A DNA stretch of 64,000 nucleotides, taken from assembly GCF_000024005.1 (NCBI RefSeq), contig NC_013132.1, forward strand, positions 5,264,001-5,328,000. The letters are read 5' to 3'. Of the stretch, positions 28,421 through 37,736 are shown in pieces (the first letter of the stretch is position 1; every line of letters starts with the position of its first letter). This stretch comes from Chitinophaga pinensis DSM 2588. Its GTDB lineage: Bacteria > Bacteroidota > Bacteroidia > Chitinophagales > Chitinophagaceae. The notes below the pieces were generated by a model, which was not told the DNA's origin, made no database searches, and saw nothing but the letters and a program-made list of their open reading frames with translations. The translations under genes and the position numbers were made by a program.

Positions 28421-28793
28421 AACAACAAAGGATAATCCTTTCTGCCCCTCACGGGAAAATCGTCTAACCAGCTATGCCTGTCTGATATATTCCAGAAAAT
28501 CACACCAGTCAGTAATGCTTTGTACTTACGGAATATTTCAAAGCATACCGGTATTGTGCTGCCTGCGCGATTTCCTTCTCCTTTGTAAAACTGGTATCAT
28601 AGTCATTCGCACGCCTTGCGTGGGCTTCATGCTTTTTTCGGATAAACAGAAATATCGAGTTCCGTGATCTGCAATGGAATCTATAAAACAGCAAAATCTG
28701 CAAAGGTCTTCTCCAACTGTTCCCCACAAGGTTCGTTAACAGCCCAGTGTCCCTGTAAGTGGCGTATAATTTGCTAACTGTCAATTTTTTCCG
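28421..28793 (-). pseudogene. Deleted duplicate of the GH10 xylanase gene (3' end plus leader)
   Basis: Bases 28421-28758 match 37789-38127 almost base for base (last third of the GH10 gene), for example the peptide RRANDYDTSFTKEKEIAQAAQY is shared in two overlapping parts. Bases 28759-28793 match 38849-38883, just upstream of the intact gene's start. The middle (about 720 bp in the parent) is deleted, with a short AA microhomology at the joint. The missing middle would include both catalytic glutamates. Small indels disturb the frame. It is a non-functional relic about 9 kb from its parent. Confidence 0.85.
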
Positions 28794-28980
28794 TCTCTTA
28801 TTCATATTTATTGAATTATTTCAAAAAATGGATTTTGATGCTTATTTATCATTTCGATCTATAGGATCCCGAATAATTGAAAGAAGCGCAAATGTCAAGC
28901 GAACAATAAGGCTAATTCCGTGTTATACTCCATGTGCTTTTCGCAGTAGAATAACCAAACCCTGTAATCAATCAAATCAT

Positions 28981-30861
28981 ATGAAACACCATCATCACCA
29001 CGGATGCACGCATTGTGCGTGTAGCAACCCCATTTTGAAAATCCTGAAAGATGAGCTCTTCACTCCTGAAAATTTCGCTAAGCTCCCAAAACAAAAGACA
29101 TTTAAAACAGCAGCGCAAACAACACCATTCATGGTCACCGGCGGTATTATCCGCCCTATGATCAATGGCGCCGTTGAATCTATAGGCGCTATTGGTTTTG
29201 CAGAAGGTATTGTCGTAAAGACGGGCACCAGAGAGGAAGTAGCCGCATTTATGGAGGACTCCTATCCCGGTTATACCAGCAGGGAACTGGAAGAAGGCCA
29301 GACCTTGCTGCCCGGTCTGATTGAACCACACATTCACCTCGTTCCTACAGCTATGTTAATGGGCTGGGCAGACCTGAGTGCATTTGACGGCCAGATACTG
29401 AGACCCGACTACAACATTGCCACTCTAGGCAAAAATATTGCTAAAGAGGCGAAAAAATTAGCCAGCCTGGATCCTACGTTATGGTACCTGGGGGCAGGTC
29501 TTGATCCGGCGCTGATGCCTTTATTAAAAAATAATAAAGAGCTGTTAACGATAGACATCGACCTGCTGGACAGCATTACCACAGATGCGCCGGTGTGCAT
29601 TATCGCAGCATCTATGCATACCTTGTATGTAAATACAAAAGCACTGTGGCTGATCTGGAATTTCCCGGATAACATCGACCTGTTAAACACCTACTCTTCC
29701 TTTGACGACTACAAAGAGAAAACAAAGGGGCAGTTGCAGGAAAGCGCGGAGATGACCCCAGCATTAAAAGCCATTCCCCCATTACAGAAAGCAGACTTTT
29801 TCCTGAAATCATTTATCTATTTAAAACAGATCTTTGATACTGCCAATTCCAGGGGTGTAACCTTTATGCATGATGCGGGAATGAATAAGGGGCAGCAGGA
29901 AATACTGGAAGCATATCTGGCAGTGAACGAGGGGACTGTTCGTATCGGTGCAGCCGAAGTATGTAACTCTATGGAGGACCTGAGTAAAATAAAAGATTTC
30001 CCTGTTCCGCCAACCGTATACAAGGACATCTACAAGAGTCATGTGAAAGTGATCTCTGATGGTTCTAACCAGGGATTGACAGGATATCAGTCAGACCCTT
30101 ATCTATGTAATCCTGCTCACAACTATGGCGTGTACAATTTCGCAGACAAATACGATGAAAAGCCGGTGATCCCTCCAAAAGATTTCCGACAGCTGATGCA
30201 AGAGATTGTAAAGGTAAAAAATTGGCCGGTGATGATCCATGCGAATGGCGATCGTGCAGTTCAATTTGCGATTGACGCATTTAAGGAATTTATTCCTGAT
30301 CCTTCGGCGGGGGTGCGACACAGGATAGAGCATTGCTCCCTAACAACACAGCAAAACCTAATAGACATGAAAAATCTGGGGGTCTCTCCAAGTTTCCTGA
30401 TTGGGCACGTGGGGTACTGGGGGTATGCTTTCCAGGAGGCGATCTTTGGGGAAAAATCAAACATGCTGGATCTCTGTAACAGTTCGCTGCAACTGGGTAT
30501 GAAGATCACACTGCATAGCGATAATTCGGTAAGTCCGCTGGGACCGTTGAGAATGATGGAGCAGTCTATCACAAGGAAAATGGAGGCGGATGACGAAGCA
30601 GGGGTATTGAATGGAGCAGAATGTATCACGCACGAACAGGCTTTGCGAGCCATTACCTACGATGCAGCATGGCAGTGTTATGCAGAGCAGTGGACTGGGT
30701 CGTTGAAGGCAGGGAACTTTGCGGACTTTGTCGTACTGGCGCAGGATCCACTGACGATGGAGAACCCATTTATGAATATGCGGAATATCGAGGTGGTGGA
30801 AACATGGGTAGCAGGTTTAAAAGTATATAGTACAGTGCTGCAAGAAGCAGGCGTAGTATGA
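28981..30861 (+). CDS. YtcJ-like metal-dependent amidohydrolase (amidohydrolase family 3)
   Basis: 626 residues from ATG 28981. The frame extends upstream to 28759, but that part overlaps the xylanase relic and is not protein-like. Family features: PGLIEPHIHLV (HxH metal motif, near residue 116), later FMHDAGMN, VMIHANGDRAV, RIEHCSL (His ligand), LHSDNSVSPLGP (Asp), and the C-terminal GNFADFVVLAQDP. The family hydrolyses amide or related C-N bonds; substrate unknown. Cytoplasmic. Unusual N-terminus: MKHHHHHGCTHCAC, five consecutive His followed by CTHCAC, which could bind metal. Monocistronic, ending in the terminator at 30865. Confidence 0.88.
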   Translation: MKHHHHHGCTHCACSNPILKILKDELFTPENFAKLPKQKTFKTAAQTTPFMVTGGIIRPMINGAVESIGAIGFAEGIVVKTGTREEVAAFMEDSYPGYTSRELEEGQTLLPGLIEPHIHLVPTAMLMGWADLSAFDGQILRPDYNIATLGKNIAKEAKKLASLDPTLWYLGAGLDPALMPLLKNNKELLTIDIDLLDSITTDAPVCIIAASMHTLYVNTKALWLIWNFPDNIDLLNTYSSFDDYKEKTKGQLQESAEMTPALKAIPPLQKADFFLKSFIYLKQIFDTANSRGVTFMHDAGMNKGQQEILEAYLAVNEGTVRIGAAEVCNSMEDLSKIKDFPVPPTVYKDIYKSHVKVISDGSNQGLTGYQSDPYLCNPAHNYGVYNFADKYDEKPVIPPKDFRQLMQEIVKVKNWPVMIHANGDRAVQFAIDAFKEFIPDPSAGVRHRIEHCSLTTQQNLIDMKNLGVSPSFLIGHVGYWGYAFQEAIFGEKSNMLDLCNSSLQLGMKITLHSDNSVSPLGPLRMMEQSITRKMEADDEAGVLNGAECITHEQALRAITYDAAWQCYAEQWTGSLKAGNFADFVVLAQDPLTMENPFMNMRNIEVVETWVAGLKVYSTVLQEAGVV

Positions 30862-30864
30862 TAA

Positions 30865-30897
30865 AAGAACGGCCATGTCACTAACATGGCCGTTCTT
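30865..30897 (+). terminator. Intrinsic terminator after amidohydrolase gene
   Basis: AAGAACGGCCATGT pairs perfectly with ACATGGCCGTTCTT around a 5-nt loop, a few bases after the stop codon. Confidence 0.85.
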
Positions 30898-31328
30898 AAT
30901 TACTCCAGTTCGAATATATAAACTGTATTTGGAGTAATGCCAGCGACAGGTCAATTCCAAGATTCGTAAACATGCCGGTAAAATGATTTTGCAGAAAACT
31001 TCGTTTTTGTCCGCGGTATCTGAACATTTAACCGATATTTAAAATGAGGACTACTATCACTGGTCAGATTTCATTTTATTGAGGTCTTGATACATTGCTA
31101 TTTTGTAATGCTATCCTGGCCGATTTGATATTACTGCATTGTTTGGAATCTACATTCATCGGACTGCACCTATTCAGCCACTTGATAAGATCTGTTGTGG
31201 CTATTTCCATGCAAACCTGTATGGCGGCTTCAAGACACAAGACAACCCGAATGATCTGGTCATCAGATTTGGCGGACAAATATCCTATCAAAAAGTTCGA
31301 TTACTGTCCTTTCGTCTTAAAAATATAA
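30898..31328. other. Intergenic, about 430 bp, possible relic
   Basis: Between the amidohydrolase terminator and the convergent methyltransferase gene. Short open stretches on the + strand (for example 31139-31342, with HANLYGGFKTQDNP) have protein-like composition but no start site or recognisable family. I see no RNA structure. Confidence 0.35.
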
Positions 31329-31934
31329 TTATCTGGCCTTAATCCAACAGTTAAATAACATATCCACATCACTTTCGACCAAACGATATGCTCCCGGAAT
31401 ACGCTCATACGAGCTTTGAAATGTAACAAGGCGGGTACCCTCAGGTCTTTGTTCGAGAATTTTATATAGATATTTTGTATAATAGTCGTACAAGCTCTCA
31501 GAATGAGCAATGTTATGATCAATATACAGGCTTTCATCAATCAGATTTTCGTAAAACGAGTTGTAATAATAGAAATGATCAAATCTTGAATAATCCAGTT
31601 GCGTGAAATTTGCATGGATGAATGTTGTGTTTGTAATTCCTAATTGTTGTTGAACCTGATTAGCTACTGTGATCAGACTACCTCTTTGTTCTACACCGTA
31701 AAAATCACAATCAGGGTGATAATATCCTGCATTCAGACAGAATTTGCCAACACCAGATCCAATATCGAGTATTTTCGAGCCAGGTGTAACCGCCAAAAAT
31801 TTGCTGGCTTTTTGAGCTATCTCAACCGGTGTCCAATGTAAGCGGGACAAACTACGTATGGTCGGTGGATACAACTCGTCAAAAGTATTATTTGTTAAAA
31901 AGGTCTCTTTCAATGTTCTTTTATCTATAATCAT
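31329..31934 (-). CDS. Class I SAM-dependent methyltransferase
   Basis: 201 residues. Rossmann motif I is ILDIGSGVGKF (near 54-64), motif II is DFYGVEQRG, motif III-like is FIHANFTQLD, and post-I acidic residues are present. The tail (SESLYDYYTKYLYKILEQRPEGTRLVTFQ) resembles methyltransferases acting on small molecules or protein. Substrate unknown. The start ATG at 31934 is followed by IIDKRTLKETF. It is isolated, convergent with the amidohydrolase and divergent from the Crp/Fnr gene. No membrane segment. Family call is firm, function open. Confidence 0.8.
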   Translation of the reverse strand: MIIDKRTLKETFLTNNTFDELYPPTIRSLSRLHWTPVEIAQKASKFLAVTPGSKILDIGSGVGKFCLNAGYYHPDCDFYGVEQRGSLITVANQVQQQLGITNTTFIHANFTQLDYSRFDHFYYYNSFYENLIDESLYIDHNIAHSESLYDYYTKYLYKILEQRPEGTRLVTFQSSYERIPGAYRLVESDVDMLFNCWIKAR

Positions 31935-32140
31935 GATGGTTTTCGATGCGTTGATACCGGCTGTATTTTTGATGCGTATTCCGGGGAAGATAACAAATTG
32001 TCGTTGTCATGTAAGGAGGGGAATACCGACCATAGCAGGTTTATACTTAAAATTGATCCATTCATGATCATTGGTATAATAAAGCGCACTTTTATAGTGT
32101 TGCATATTCATAACACGAAATTATCAACTTAAAGTTTCAC

Positions 32141-32148
32141 TAACTTTG
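32141..32148 (+). promoter_or_regulatory. Bacteroidota -7 promoter box (TAACTTTG)
   Basis: TAACTTTG fits the TAnnTTTG consensus about 60 bp upstream of the Crp/Fnr start. No clear -33 TTTG box. Confidence 0.45.
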
Positions 32149-32154
32149 TAAGTA

Positions 32155-32172
32155 ATCAACTTTAAAGTTGAT
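32155..32172. promoter_or_regulatory. 18-bp perfect palindrome, candidate operator
   Basis: ATCAACTTTAAAGTTGAT is its own reverse complement. A related half ATCAACTTAAAG lies at 32123. It sits between the -7 box and the start of the Crp/Fnr gene, as expected for an autoregulatory site. Confidence 0.5.
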
Positions 32173-32206
32173 AAAAGTCAATTTTCACTTATTATATTCT
32201 GTTGAA

Positions 32207-32914
32207 ATGAGTTTAAAAGGTATCTTCCCGATAGATAAATGGATTTTTCGTTCCAGGTCAATACTGGAAAGTTTAACCACAAATGAAACGGAGAGATTGT
32301 TATCAGATGCGGTAGCACAAAATTTCCGGAAGGGACAGATCATCTTTAGAGAAAACAATCCCGCTTTTGGCATTTATTATATCAAAGAAGGAAAAGTCAA
32401 AAAATACAAGCAAGACAGAAATGGCAACGAACACATAATATATGTGGCAAATGCCGGAGAATTAATTGGATATCACGCCATTCTGGCGGACAATACTTAC
32501 CCTGACTCTGCTGCTGCTCTGGAAGATTGTATGATCGCTTTTATTCCAAGAGATGCTTTCCTTCTGGCAATAGAATCTTCTGCTAATTTGTCCAGGCACC
32601 TGTTAGGGGCACTTAGCCATGAATACAACGTCCTTTCAAACAGTTTGTCGATCGTAGCCCGGCACTCTGCGAAGGAGCGTCTGGCTATCTCACTGATTGT
32701 CCTGAGAGAAAAATATAAATCGTCTGAATATGACACGGGAGATATCTGCATCACTATTTCCCGTAAAGATCTGGCTAGTATGACCGCCACCACAGAAGAG
32801 AATGTAGTCAGAATGTTAAAGGAGTTAAAAAAAGATAACATTGTAGGTACAATAGGCAGAAAAATTATAATTTATGATGTAAAGTCACTGATAAAAATGA
32901 CGAATTATCAATAA
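32207..32914 (+). CDS. Crp/Fnr-family transcriptional regulator
   Basis: 235 residues from ATG 32207; a TTG start at 32168 overlaps the palindrome and is less likely. An N-terminal cyclic-nucleotide-binding fold (FRKGQIIFRENNPAFGIYYIKEGKVK ... AGELIGYHAIL) and a C-terminal winged helix (ITISRKDLASMTATTEENVVRMLKELKK). No N-terminal Cys cluster for an iron-sulfur site. A palindrome directly upstream suggests autoregulation. It is divergent from the methyltransferase. The ligand is unknown. Confidence 0.88.
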   Translation: MSLKGIFPIDKWIFRSRSILESLTTNETERLLSDAVAQNFRKGQIIFRENNPAFGIYYIKEGKVKKYKQDRNGNEHIIYVANAGELIGYHAILADNTYPDSAAALEDCMIAFIPRDAFLLAIESSANLSRHLLGALSHEYNVLSNSLSIVARHSAKERLAISLIVLREKYKSSEYDTGDICITISRKDLASMTATTEENVVRMLKELKKDNIVGTIGRKIIIYDVKSLIKMTNYQ

Positions 32915-33026
32915 TGTCACATCAAATCACGTGAGATGGATTTTTTTGACAAAAGTACAGCGTATTTTCAGGTCAAGACTTATTCCGAAATGATAATACA
33001 CTAGAGTATTGCCGCAATAACAAGCT

Positions 33027-33302
33027 ATGGTTAAAGTTGGAAATAAGAAAAGAGAACAAATTTTTACACGCGTAAGGAAGCTATTGAATATCAAATCCTA
33101 TATTGATTTACATATATTATATTTTGATGAATTTATGGAGAAATACAGCCATTGGGGAGATGGTATATTTAACCAGACCGAAGTGAGATTTCGTACACAG
33201 AGTGCGGCACTTTCAGAAGTGAGAAAATTATTGGACATATCAAAATTAAAAAATCGGAGTTGTAAAACCCCGATTTTTAATATTACACCGGTTTTGAAAT
33301 AG
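33027..33302 (+). CDS. Uncertain small ORF, 91 codons
   Basis: Lys/Arg-rich short ORF (MVKVGNKKREQIFTRVRKLL...). An intrinsic-terminator-like hairpin (33249-33277) lies inside its last quarter, which argues against the full ORF being real. No family recognised. It could be a relic of a longer gene or noise. Confidence 0.25.
   Translation: MVKVGNKKREQIFTRVRKLLNIKSYIDLHILYFDEFMEKYSHWGDGIFNQTEVRFRTQSAALSEVRKLLDISKLKNRSCKTPIFNITPVLK
33249..33277 (+). terminator. Hairpin with T-tract, probable terminator
   Basis: AAAAATCGG pairs with CCGATTTTT around an 11-nt loop, with T-run on the 3' side. It is about 340 bp after the Crp/Fnr stop. Confidence 0.6.
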
Positions 33303-33579
33303 TGTCCAGTTTTAGCTACTTTACTCCTACAACTGTGTTAGGCAGAATGATAGATGATATTATTGCATGGGTAGCACATCAGAACATCCCCAATTCAGTT
33401 TTAGTAATCAGTCAATCACACGAAATCCTTTATCAGGCATTTGCTGCCAGCAACTAGACCTTTCAATTCCTTTAGGGTTATTTTGAGCAGGTATTGTAGT
33501 TTTGTATAACTTAGAGTTTGGACCTCAATTGCCGTTATATGCGGTGTAGAAGTTTTTGCCATTTCGAAGCAAACAAATT

Positions 33580-35895
33580 ATGAGAAACGCATTATTGGTC
33601 ATTTTCTTGATTCTATTTACAAATTCATCACTGGCACAAACCAGCAATCTGGATGAATTACCTTTGTCGGAATTAAGGCAAAAACTGGCAAAAAGTGCCA
33701 ATGATACGACTAAGGTCCAGGTGCAACTGGCCCTGGGACATTTAATGCTTCAAAAACCTACCCAGGACGAGAAAGACATTGATTCAGCTGTCTCGTTCGC
33801 AACACAGGCTGCAGCACTAAGTCGCCGGCTCGACTATCATTTTGGAATTATTAATGCCATGCTGCTCAGTGCAGAAACTTATTATAATCGAGGTGATCGC
33901 GAAACGGGTCTGACGACTGCTCAAAATGCGCTGACATTCTCTCAAATGCATAGCAATAGCGATGGGGAGGGAAGATCATATCACCTTATCGCCCAGTACT
34001 ACTCTATTTCTGATCCGGTCTCCCTTCAAAACAGGATCCTATATATGAGCAAGGCTATCAGTGTATTTAGAAAAAACGGGAATATTCTTTGGCTCTCCTT
34101 TTTGCTAATGGCAAACGCCGATCTGTTATTTAATGCAGATCGAATTACCGAAGGACTTAGGCTATTGTTCGAAGCCTTAAATTTAGGAAAAGGAGTAAGT
34201 CGCCGAACTGTTGAGGGGATTTACTGGAACATCGGGAGGATATCGTATGATTTAGGCGATTATAGCAATTCCTTAAAATATAATATGTTGGCGATTGAGA
34301 CAGCCAAAGAAGTCAACGATACAACGTTACAGGTCAGTTTAATTAACCATCTTATCGCGTCTACTTATATTAAACTGGAGGACTATAACAAGGCGATTCC
34401 ATATGCCGTTGATGCATTAAGGCTGGCAAAGCGTTACAACGACCGGAGCTTTATGGATGCCGGGTCTTCAATACTGGCATTAGCATACACCCGCACGGGC
34501 GAACTCTCTAAAGCTTTAGCACTACTCGAAGAAATGAAAAACCGGGCTGTTACTAACCCGGAAAAATTATCGGTAACAGTGGAGCTTTTAAATAATCTGG
34601 TCTATGCAGAACGCTTCGGAGATGCTGAAAAATATGTACAGGACGTAACAAGTCTGTTAAAGGCAATCTCCAGTGAGAACGTCACAGAACGCATGAACGC
34701 CTATAACTCCCTCGCCGCCTATTATTCGGAGATAGGACAGGTGAAACAAGCTTACCGCTATACGGAGCTGTATGCCACCATGGCGCACAAACTAAATTAT
34801 GCAGCGGGTATCAGAACGGCCGAATACCGTTATTATAAGCTGGTGTCATTACAAGGAGATACGAAGTCTGCTATGAAGCACTTTCTTAAAGAAAAGGAGA
34901 TTAAAGATTCAATTGATAATATCGCCAAAAACTATCAGATCTCCCTACTTCATATTGAAAATGAGACACTGGAAAAAAACAGGCATATAGACTCGCTTAC
35001 CAGGGAAGCACTGATAAGTGATATTAAATTGAAACGTAACCAACTTCTCCATAAGGTGACCATTGGCGGAATTGTGTTATTACTGATCATTATTGCACTT
35101 ATTTATAGCCGTTACAGGTTAAAACAACGCAGCAATGCGCTTTTGTTGCTTCAGAAATCTGAGATTGACCAGCAAAATATTTCTTTACAGCATCTGGTAT
35201 CGGACAAGAATCAGCTCATTGGGGAAAAAGACCTGCTACTCAAAGAAGTGAACCACCGTGTAAAAAATAATCTGCAGATCGTTATGAGCCTGCTGGATAC
35301 ACAATCAGAATATGTAAAGAATGAGAAAGCACAGGAAGCGATACTGGAAAGCCAGAACCGCGTGCATGCGATCGCGTTGATACATGATCAATTATATAAG
35401 ACGGATAACACGACGGAGATCAATCTTTCATTATATATTAAAAAATTAGTTCACTCATTGAACAGTTCTTTAAATCACAGCATGAACAAGGTCGCGATAA
35501 CGTGTGAGATCGATGAGATCACCCTCGATGTTTCCCAGGTGGTACCTGTAGGCATCATCTTAAATGAAACTGTGACCAACGCATTGAAATATGCATTTCC
35601 TGATCATCAACGGGGCCATATCAATGTCCTTGTTAAACACGTAGGAGCCTTCATAGAGATAAAAATCAGCGATGACGGTGTAGGATTGCCCAAAGATTTC
35701 AATCCCACAACTTCAAATACACTTGGGATCACACTTTTGGAAGGATTGATTAAACAACTGGAAGGGACTTTTTCGATCGAAAATAATCATGGTTTGACTA
35801 TTTTTTTAAAATTTCCTTTCAAGGTCTACAATAAACCGACAATTGTCGAAAGGGAACGGGAGTTACCGCCCGTGTCAAAATATGTGGCGAACTAA
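33580..35895 (+). CDS. TPR-repeat sensor histidine kinase (HisKA_2/LytS-like)
   Basis: 771 residues from ATG 33580; an upstream start at 33556 is possible but gives a poorer signal peptide. Signal peptide MRNALLVIFLILFTNSSLAQ, then about 430 residues of tetratricopeptide repeats in the periplasm (for example YSNSLKYNMLAIETAKE, YNKAIPYAVDALRLAK), one transmembrane helix (VTIGGIVLLLIIIALIYS, near residue 500), a coiled coil, then HisKA_2 with LLKEVNHRVKNNLQIVMSLL (phospho-His in EVNHRVKNN) and a HATPase domain (ILNETVTNALKYAF, SDDGVGLP). No response regulator is adjacent, so the partner is elsewhere. Confidence 0.92.
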   Translation: MRNALLVIFLILFTNSSLAQTSNLDELPLSELRQKLAKSANDTTKVQVQLALGHLMLQKPTQDEKDIDSAVSFATQAAALSRRLDYHFGIINAMLLSAETYYNRGDRETGLTTAQNALTFSQMHSNSDGEGRSYHLIAQYYSISDPVSLQNRILYMSKAISVFRKNGNILWLSFLLMANADLLFNADRITEGLRLLFEALNLGKGVSRRTVEGIYWNIGRISYDLGDYSNSLKYNMLAIETAKEVNDTTLQVSLINHLIASTYIKLEDYNKAIPYAVDALRLAKRYNDRSFMDAGSSILALAYTRTGELSKALALLEEMKNRAVTNPEKLSVTVELLNNLVYAERFGDAEKYVQDVTSLLKAISSENVTERMNAYNSLAAYYSEIGQVKQAYRYTELYATMAHKLNYAAGIRTAEYRYYKLVSLQGDTKSAMKHFLKEKEIKDSIDNIAKNYQISLLHIENETLEKNRHIDSLTREALISDIKLKRNQLLHKVTIGGIVLLLIIIALIYSRYRLKQRSNALLLLQKSEIDQQNISLQHLVSDKNQLIGEKDLLLKEVNHRVKNNLQIVMSLLDTQSEYVKNEKAQEAILESQNRVHAIALIHDQLYKTDNTTEINLSLYIKKLVHSLNSSLNHSMNKVAITCEIDEITLDVSQVVPVGIILNETVTNALKYAFPDHQRGHINVLVKHVGAFIEIKISDDGVGLPKDFNPTTSNTLGITLLEGLIKQLEGTFSIENNHGLTIFLKFPFKVYNKPTIVERERELPPVSKYVAN

Positions 35896-35957
35896 ATTAA
35901 GATGTATACATCTTTGTTATAGTCAGGTTTGTCTTTGAAACAGTTAAAGCGATGAAA

Positions 35958-36335
35958 CTAATTTTCTGTAATCGATGCCCCAGCATTGTGCTGCAAAATG
36001 ACCCTACGTAGCCGCTCCTCATGTTCGTCGCCCCAAAGACCAATGAATTGAATCAACGGAATGAGTGTTTCGCCAAATTCAGTAAGACTGTATTCTACCT
36101 TTGGAGGCAAAACCGGAAAGATCTTTTTAGTGATCAATTCATGATCTTCAAGTTCCTTCAGTTGCACATTCAACACCCGTCTGGTTACATCCGGAATTTT
36201 CCGCTGAAGTTCACTTGGCCGTAAGTTGCCTATATGGATGAACCAAAGAATACGGATCTTCCATTTTCCATACAATACTTCACCAACCAGGTCAAGTCCA
36301 CAATTGAGCGTCGGAGTAGTCTTTTTAATGTACAT
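35958..36335 (-). CDS. HxlR-family transcriptional regulator
   Basis: 125 residues, winged helix: LVGEVLYGKWKIRILWFI, LRPSELQRKIPDVTRRVLNVQLKELEDHELI and LPPKVEYSLTEFGETL. A Cys near the N-terminus (LNCGLDL) is at the position used by redox- or electrophile-sensing HxlR proteins. Divergent from the SDR gene at 36463; the shared intergenic region has a near-perfect 22-bp palindrome (36371-36392). Close paralogue of the HxlR at 61071 (same VTRRVLNVQLKELE-type helix). Probably represses the SDR and itself. Confidence 0.93.
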   Translation of the reverse strand: MYIKKTTPTLNCGLDLVGEVLYGKWKIRILWFIHIGNLRPSELQRKIPDVTRRVLNVQLKELEDHELITKKIFPVLPPKVEYSLTEFGETLIPLIQFIGLWGDEHEERLRRVILQHNAGASITEN

Positions 36336-36370
36336 AGTTACAAATATACATCACCCCCGATGAACGGTCA

Positions 36371-36392
36371 ATACGGATAAATTTGTCCGTAT
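36371..36392. promoter_or_regulatory. Near-perfect palindrome, candidate HxlR operator
   Basis: ATACGGATAAA / TTTGTCCGTAT, one mismatched pair. Its core GGAyAAATTTrTCC is the same as in the palindrome at 61004-61023 upstream of the paralogous HxlR. Confidence 0.65.
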
Positions 36393-36462
36393 CTGATTCG
36401 TAAGCCCGTAATTGTTTGCTTCCCGCATACTATCGAGATTTGCACTACAAACAAAAAAACAC

Positions 36463-37257
36463 ATGGAACAGCAATTCAACTACAGCAACGAATTATCCGG
36501 TAAGATAGCTTTAGTAACAGGTGGAACCAAGGGGGCTGGCAGAGCAATCGCAGAACGCTTAAAGGCCGCTGGTGCAACAGTAGTCATTACCGCGAGGAAC
36601 AAACCCGAACAGTCCGATGCAGACCTTTATTTTGTTCCTGCAGACCTAAGCAAGCCAGAAGAGTCGCAAAAAGTAATCAGCGAAGTGCTGTCAACCTATG
36701 GCAGGCTGGATATCCTGGTTAACAACCTTGGTGGTTCATCAACACCCGCCGGTGGCTTTTCAGCATTGAATGATGAGGATTGGATATCAACCTTACAAGC
36801 AAATTTACTTGCTCCCGTCAGGCTTGACAGAGGATTTTTACCGCAAATGATCGATCGGAAAAGTGGTGTAATTATTCACATCGCTTCCATCCAGGGCAAA
36901 TTGCCGCTATATGATTCTACGTTGCCGTACGCGGCTTCAAAAGCAGGATTAATCAATTACAGTAAAAGCTTATCAAATGAAGTTGCGCCTAAAGGTGTCC
37001 GCGTGCTGACTGTTTCGCCGGGATGGATAAATACAACAGCATCGATAGCCTGGTTGGGCGAGATCGCAAGAAATGCAAATAGTACTGTAGAAGAAGCTCA
37101 GCAAAGTGTCATGCATGCATTGGGTGGAATACCTTATGGCAGACCCGCCGAACCGGAAGAAGTCGCAGAATTGGTTGGCTTTTTAGTTTCACCGAGAGCT
37201 AAATACTTAACAGGAACAAATTTCGTCATCGACGGAGGAACAATACCTACAGTCTAA
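36463..37257 (+). CDS. SDR-family NAD(P)-dependent oxidoreductase
   Basis: 264 residues from ATG 36463; in-frame codons upstream lie across the promoter. Rossmann motif VTGGTKGAGRAIAERL, NNLGG after the second strand (DILVNNLGG), catalytic Tyr-Lys in YAASKAGLINYSK with Ser in IIHIASIQGK, and C-terminal YLTGTNFVIDGGTIPTV. Classical SDR of about 250 residues; substrate unknown. It is followed 19 bp later by a SnoaL-like gene and divergent from HxlR, so a regulated two-gene operon is likely. Confidence 0.92.
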   Translation: MEQQFNYSNELSGKIALVTGGTKGAGRAIAERLKAAGATVVITARNKPEQSDADLYFVPADLSKPEESQKVISEVLSTYGRLDILVNNLGGSSTPAGGFSALNDEDWISTLQANLLAPVRLDRGFLPQMIDRKSGVIIHIASIQGKLPLYDSTLPYAASKAGLINYSKSLSNEVAPKGVRVLTVSPGWINTTASIAWLGEIARNANSTVEEAQQSVMHALGGIPYGRPAEPEEVAELVGFLVSPRAKYLTGTNFVIDGGTIPTV

Positions 37258-37276
37258 AAACCTAAATCACATCATC

Positions 37277-37600
37277 ATGGAATTACCAAAAGTAGTAGGA
37301 CGTTTTATAGAGACACAAAATAATTATGATAGCAAGGCTTATACCGACTGCTTCACTGTAACGGCCATTGTGCATGACGAAGGCAGAATCCATAACGGCA
37401 AGGAAGAAATTCGCCAATGGATCGAACATGCAAATGAGATTTATCGATCTTCAATGGAGCCTCTAAATTATGAGCAATCCGGATCAAACGGAGTGCTAAC
37501 ATCAAAAGTGTCTGGCACTTTCCCAGGAAGTCCAATAGTATTAAAGTTCCATTTGGAATTTAAGAACGAGCTCATAGCATCTTTGAAGGTCACCGGATAA
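37277..37600 (+). CDS. SnoaL-like / NTF2-superfamily protein
   Basis: 107 residues, cone-shaped NTF2-like fold suggested by VVGRFIETQNNYDSKAYTDCFTVTAIVHDEGR and GKEEIRQWIEHANE. Members are isomerases, hydrolases or binding proteins for small hydrophobic molecules. 19 bp downstream of the SDR gene, same operon under the divergent HxlR. No catalytic residues can be assigned. Confidence 0.85.
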   Translation: MELPKVVGRFIETQNNYDSKAYTDCFTVTAIVHDEGRIHNGKEEIRQWIEHANEIYRSSMEPLNYEQSGSNGVLTSKVSGTFPGSPIVLKFHLEFKNELIASLKVTG

Positions 37601-37640
37601 ATTGGCATATCATCAAGTTGCACTTATATAGATTACGGAA

Positions 37641-37664
37641 GCCGCCGGTAAATACGGCGGTTTT
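37641..37664 (+). terminator. Intrinsic terminator
   Basis: GCCGCCG / CGGCGGT stem with 7-nt loop followed by TTTT, 40 bp after the SnoaL-like gene. Confidence 0.75.
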
Positions 37665-37736
37665 CTACTATCAGAATCACGAAAACGGAGAGGGCTTTGC
37701 GAACCTCATGGTGACGGGAATACGTAACGCCTGCAT

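Noticed and set aside
28759..28980. Upstream extension of the amidohydrolase frame
   Set aside because: It overlaps the duplicated xylanase leader and is not protein-like; the ATG at 28981 starts just before the family-like sequence.
33027..33302. Confident small protein gene
   Set aside because: A terminator-like hairpin lies inside its 3' quarter and no family is recognised; kept only as uncertain.
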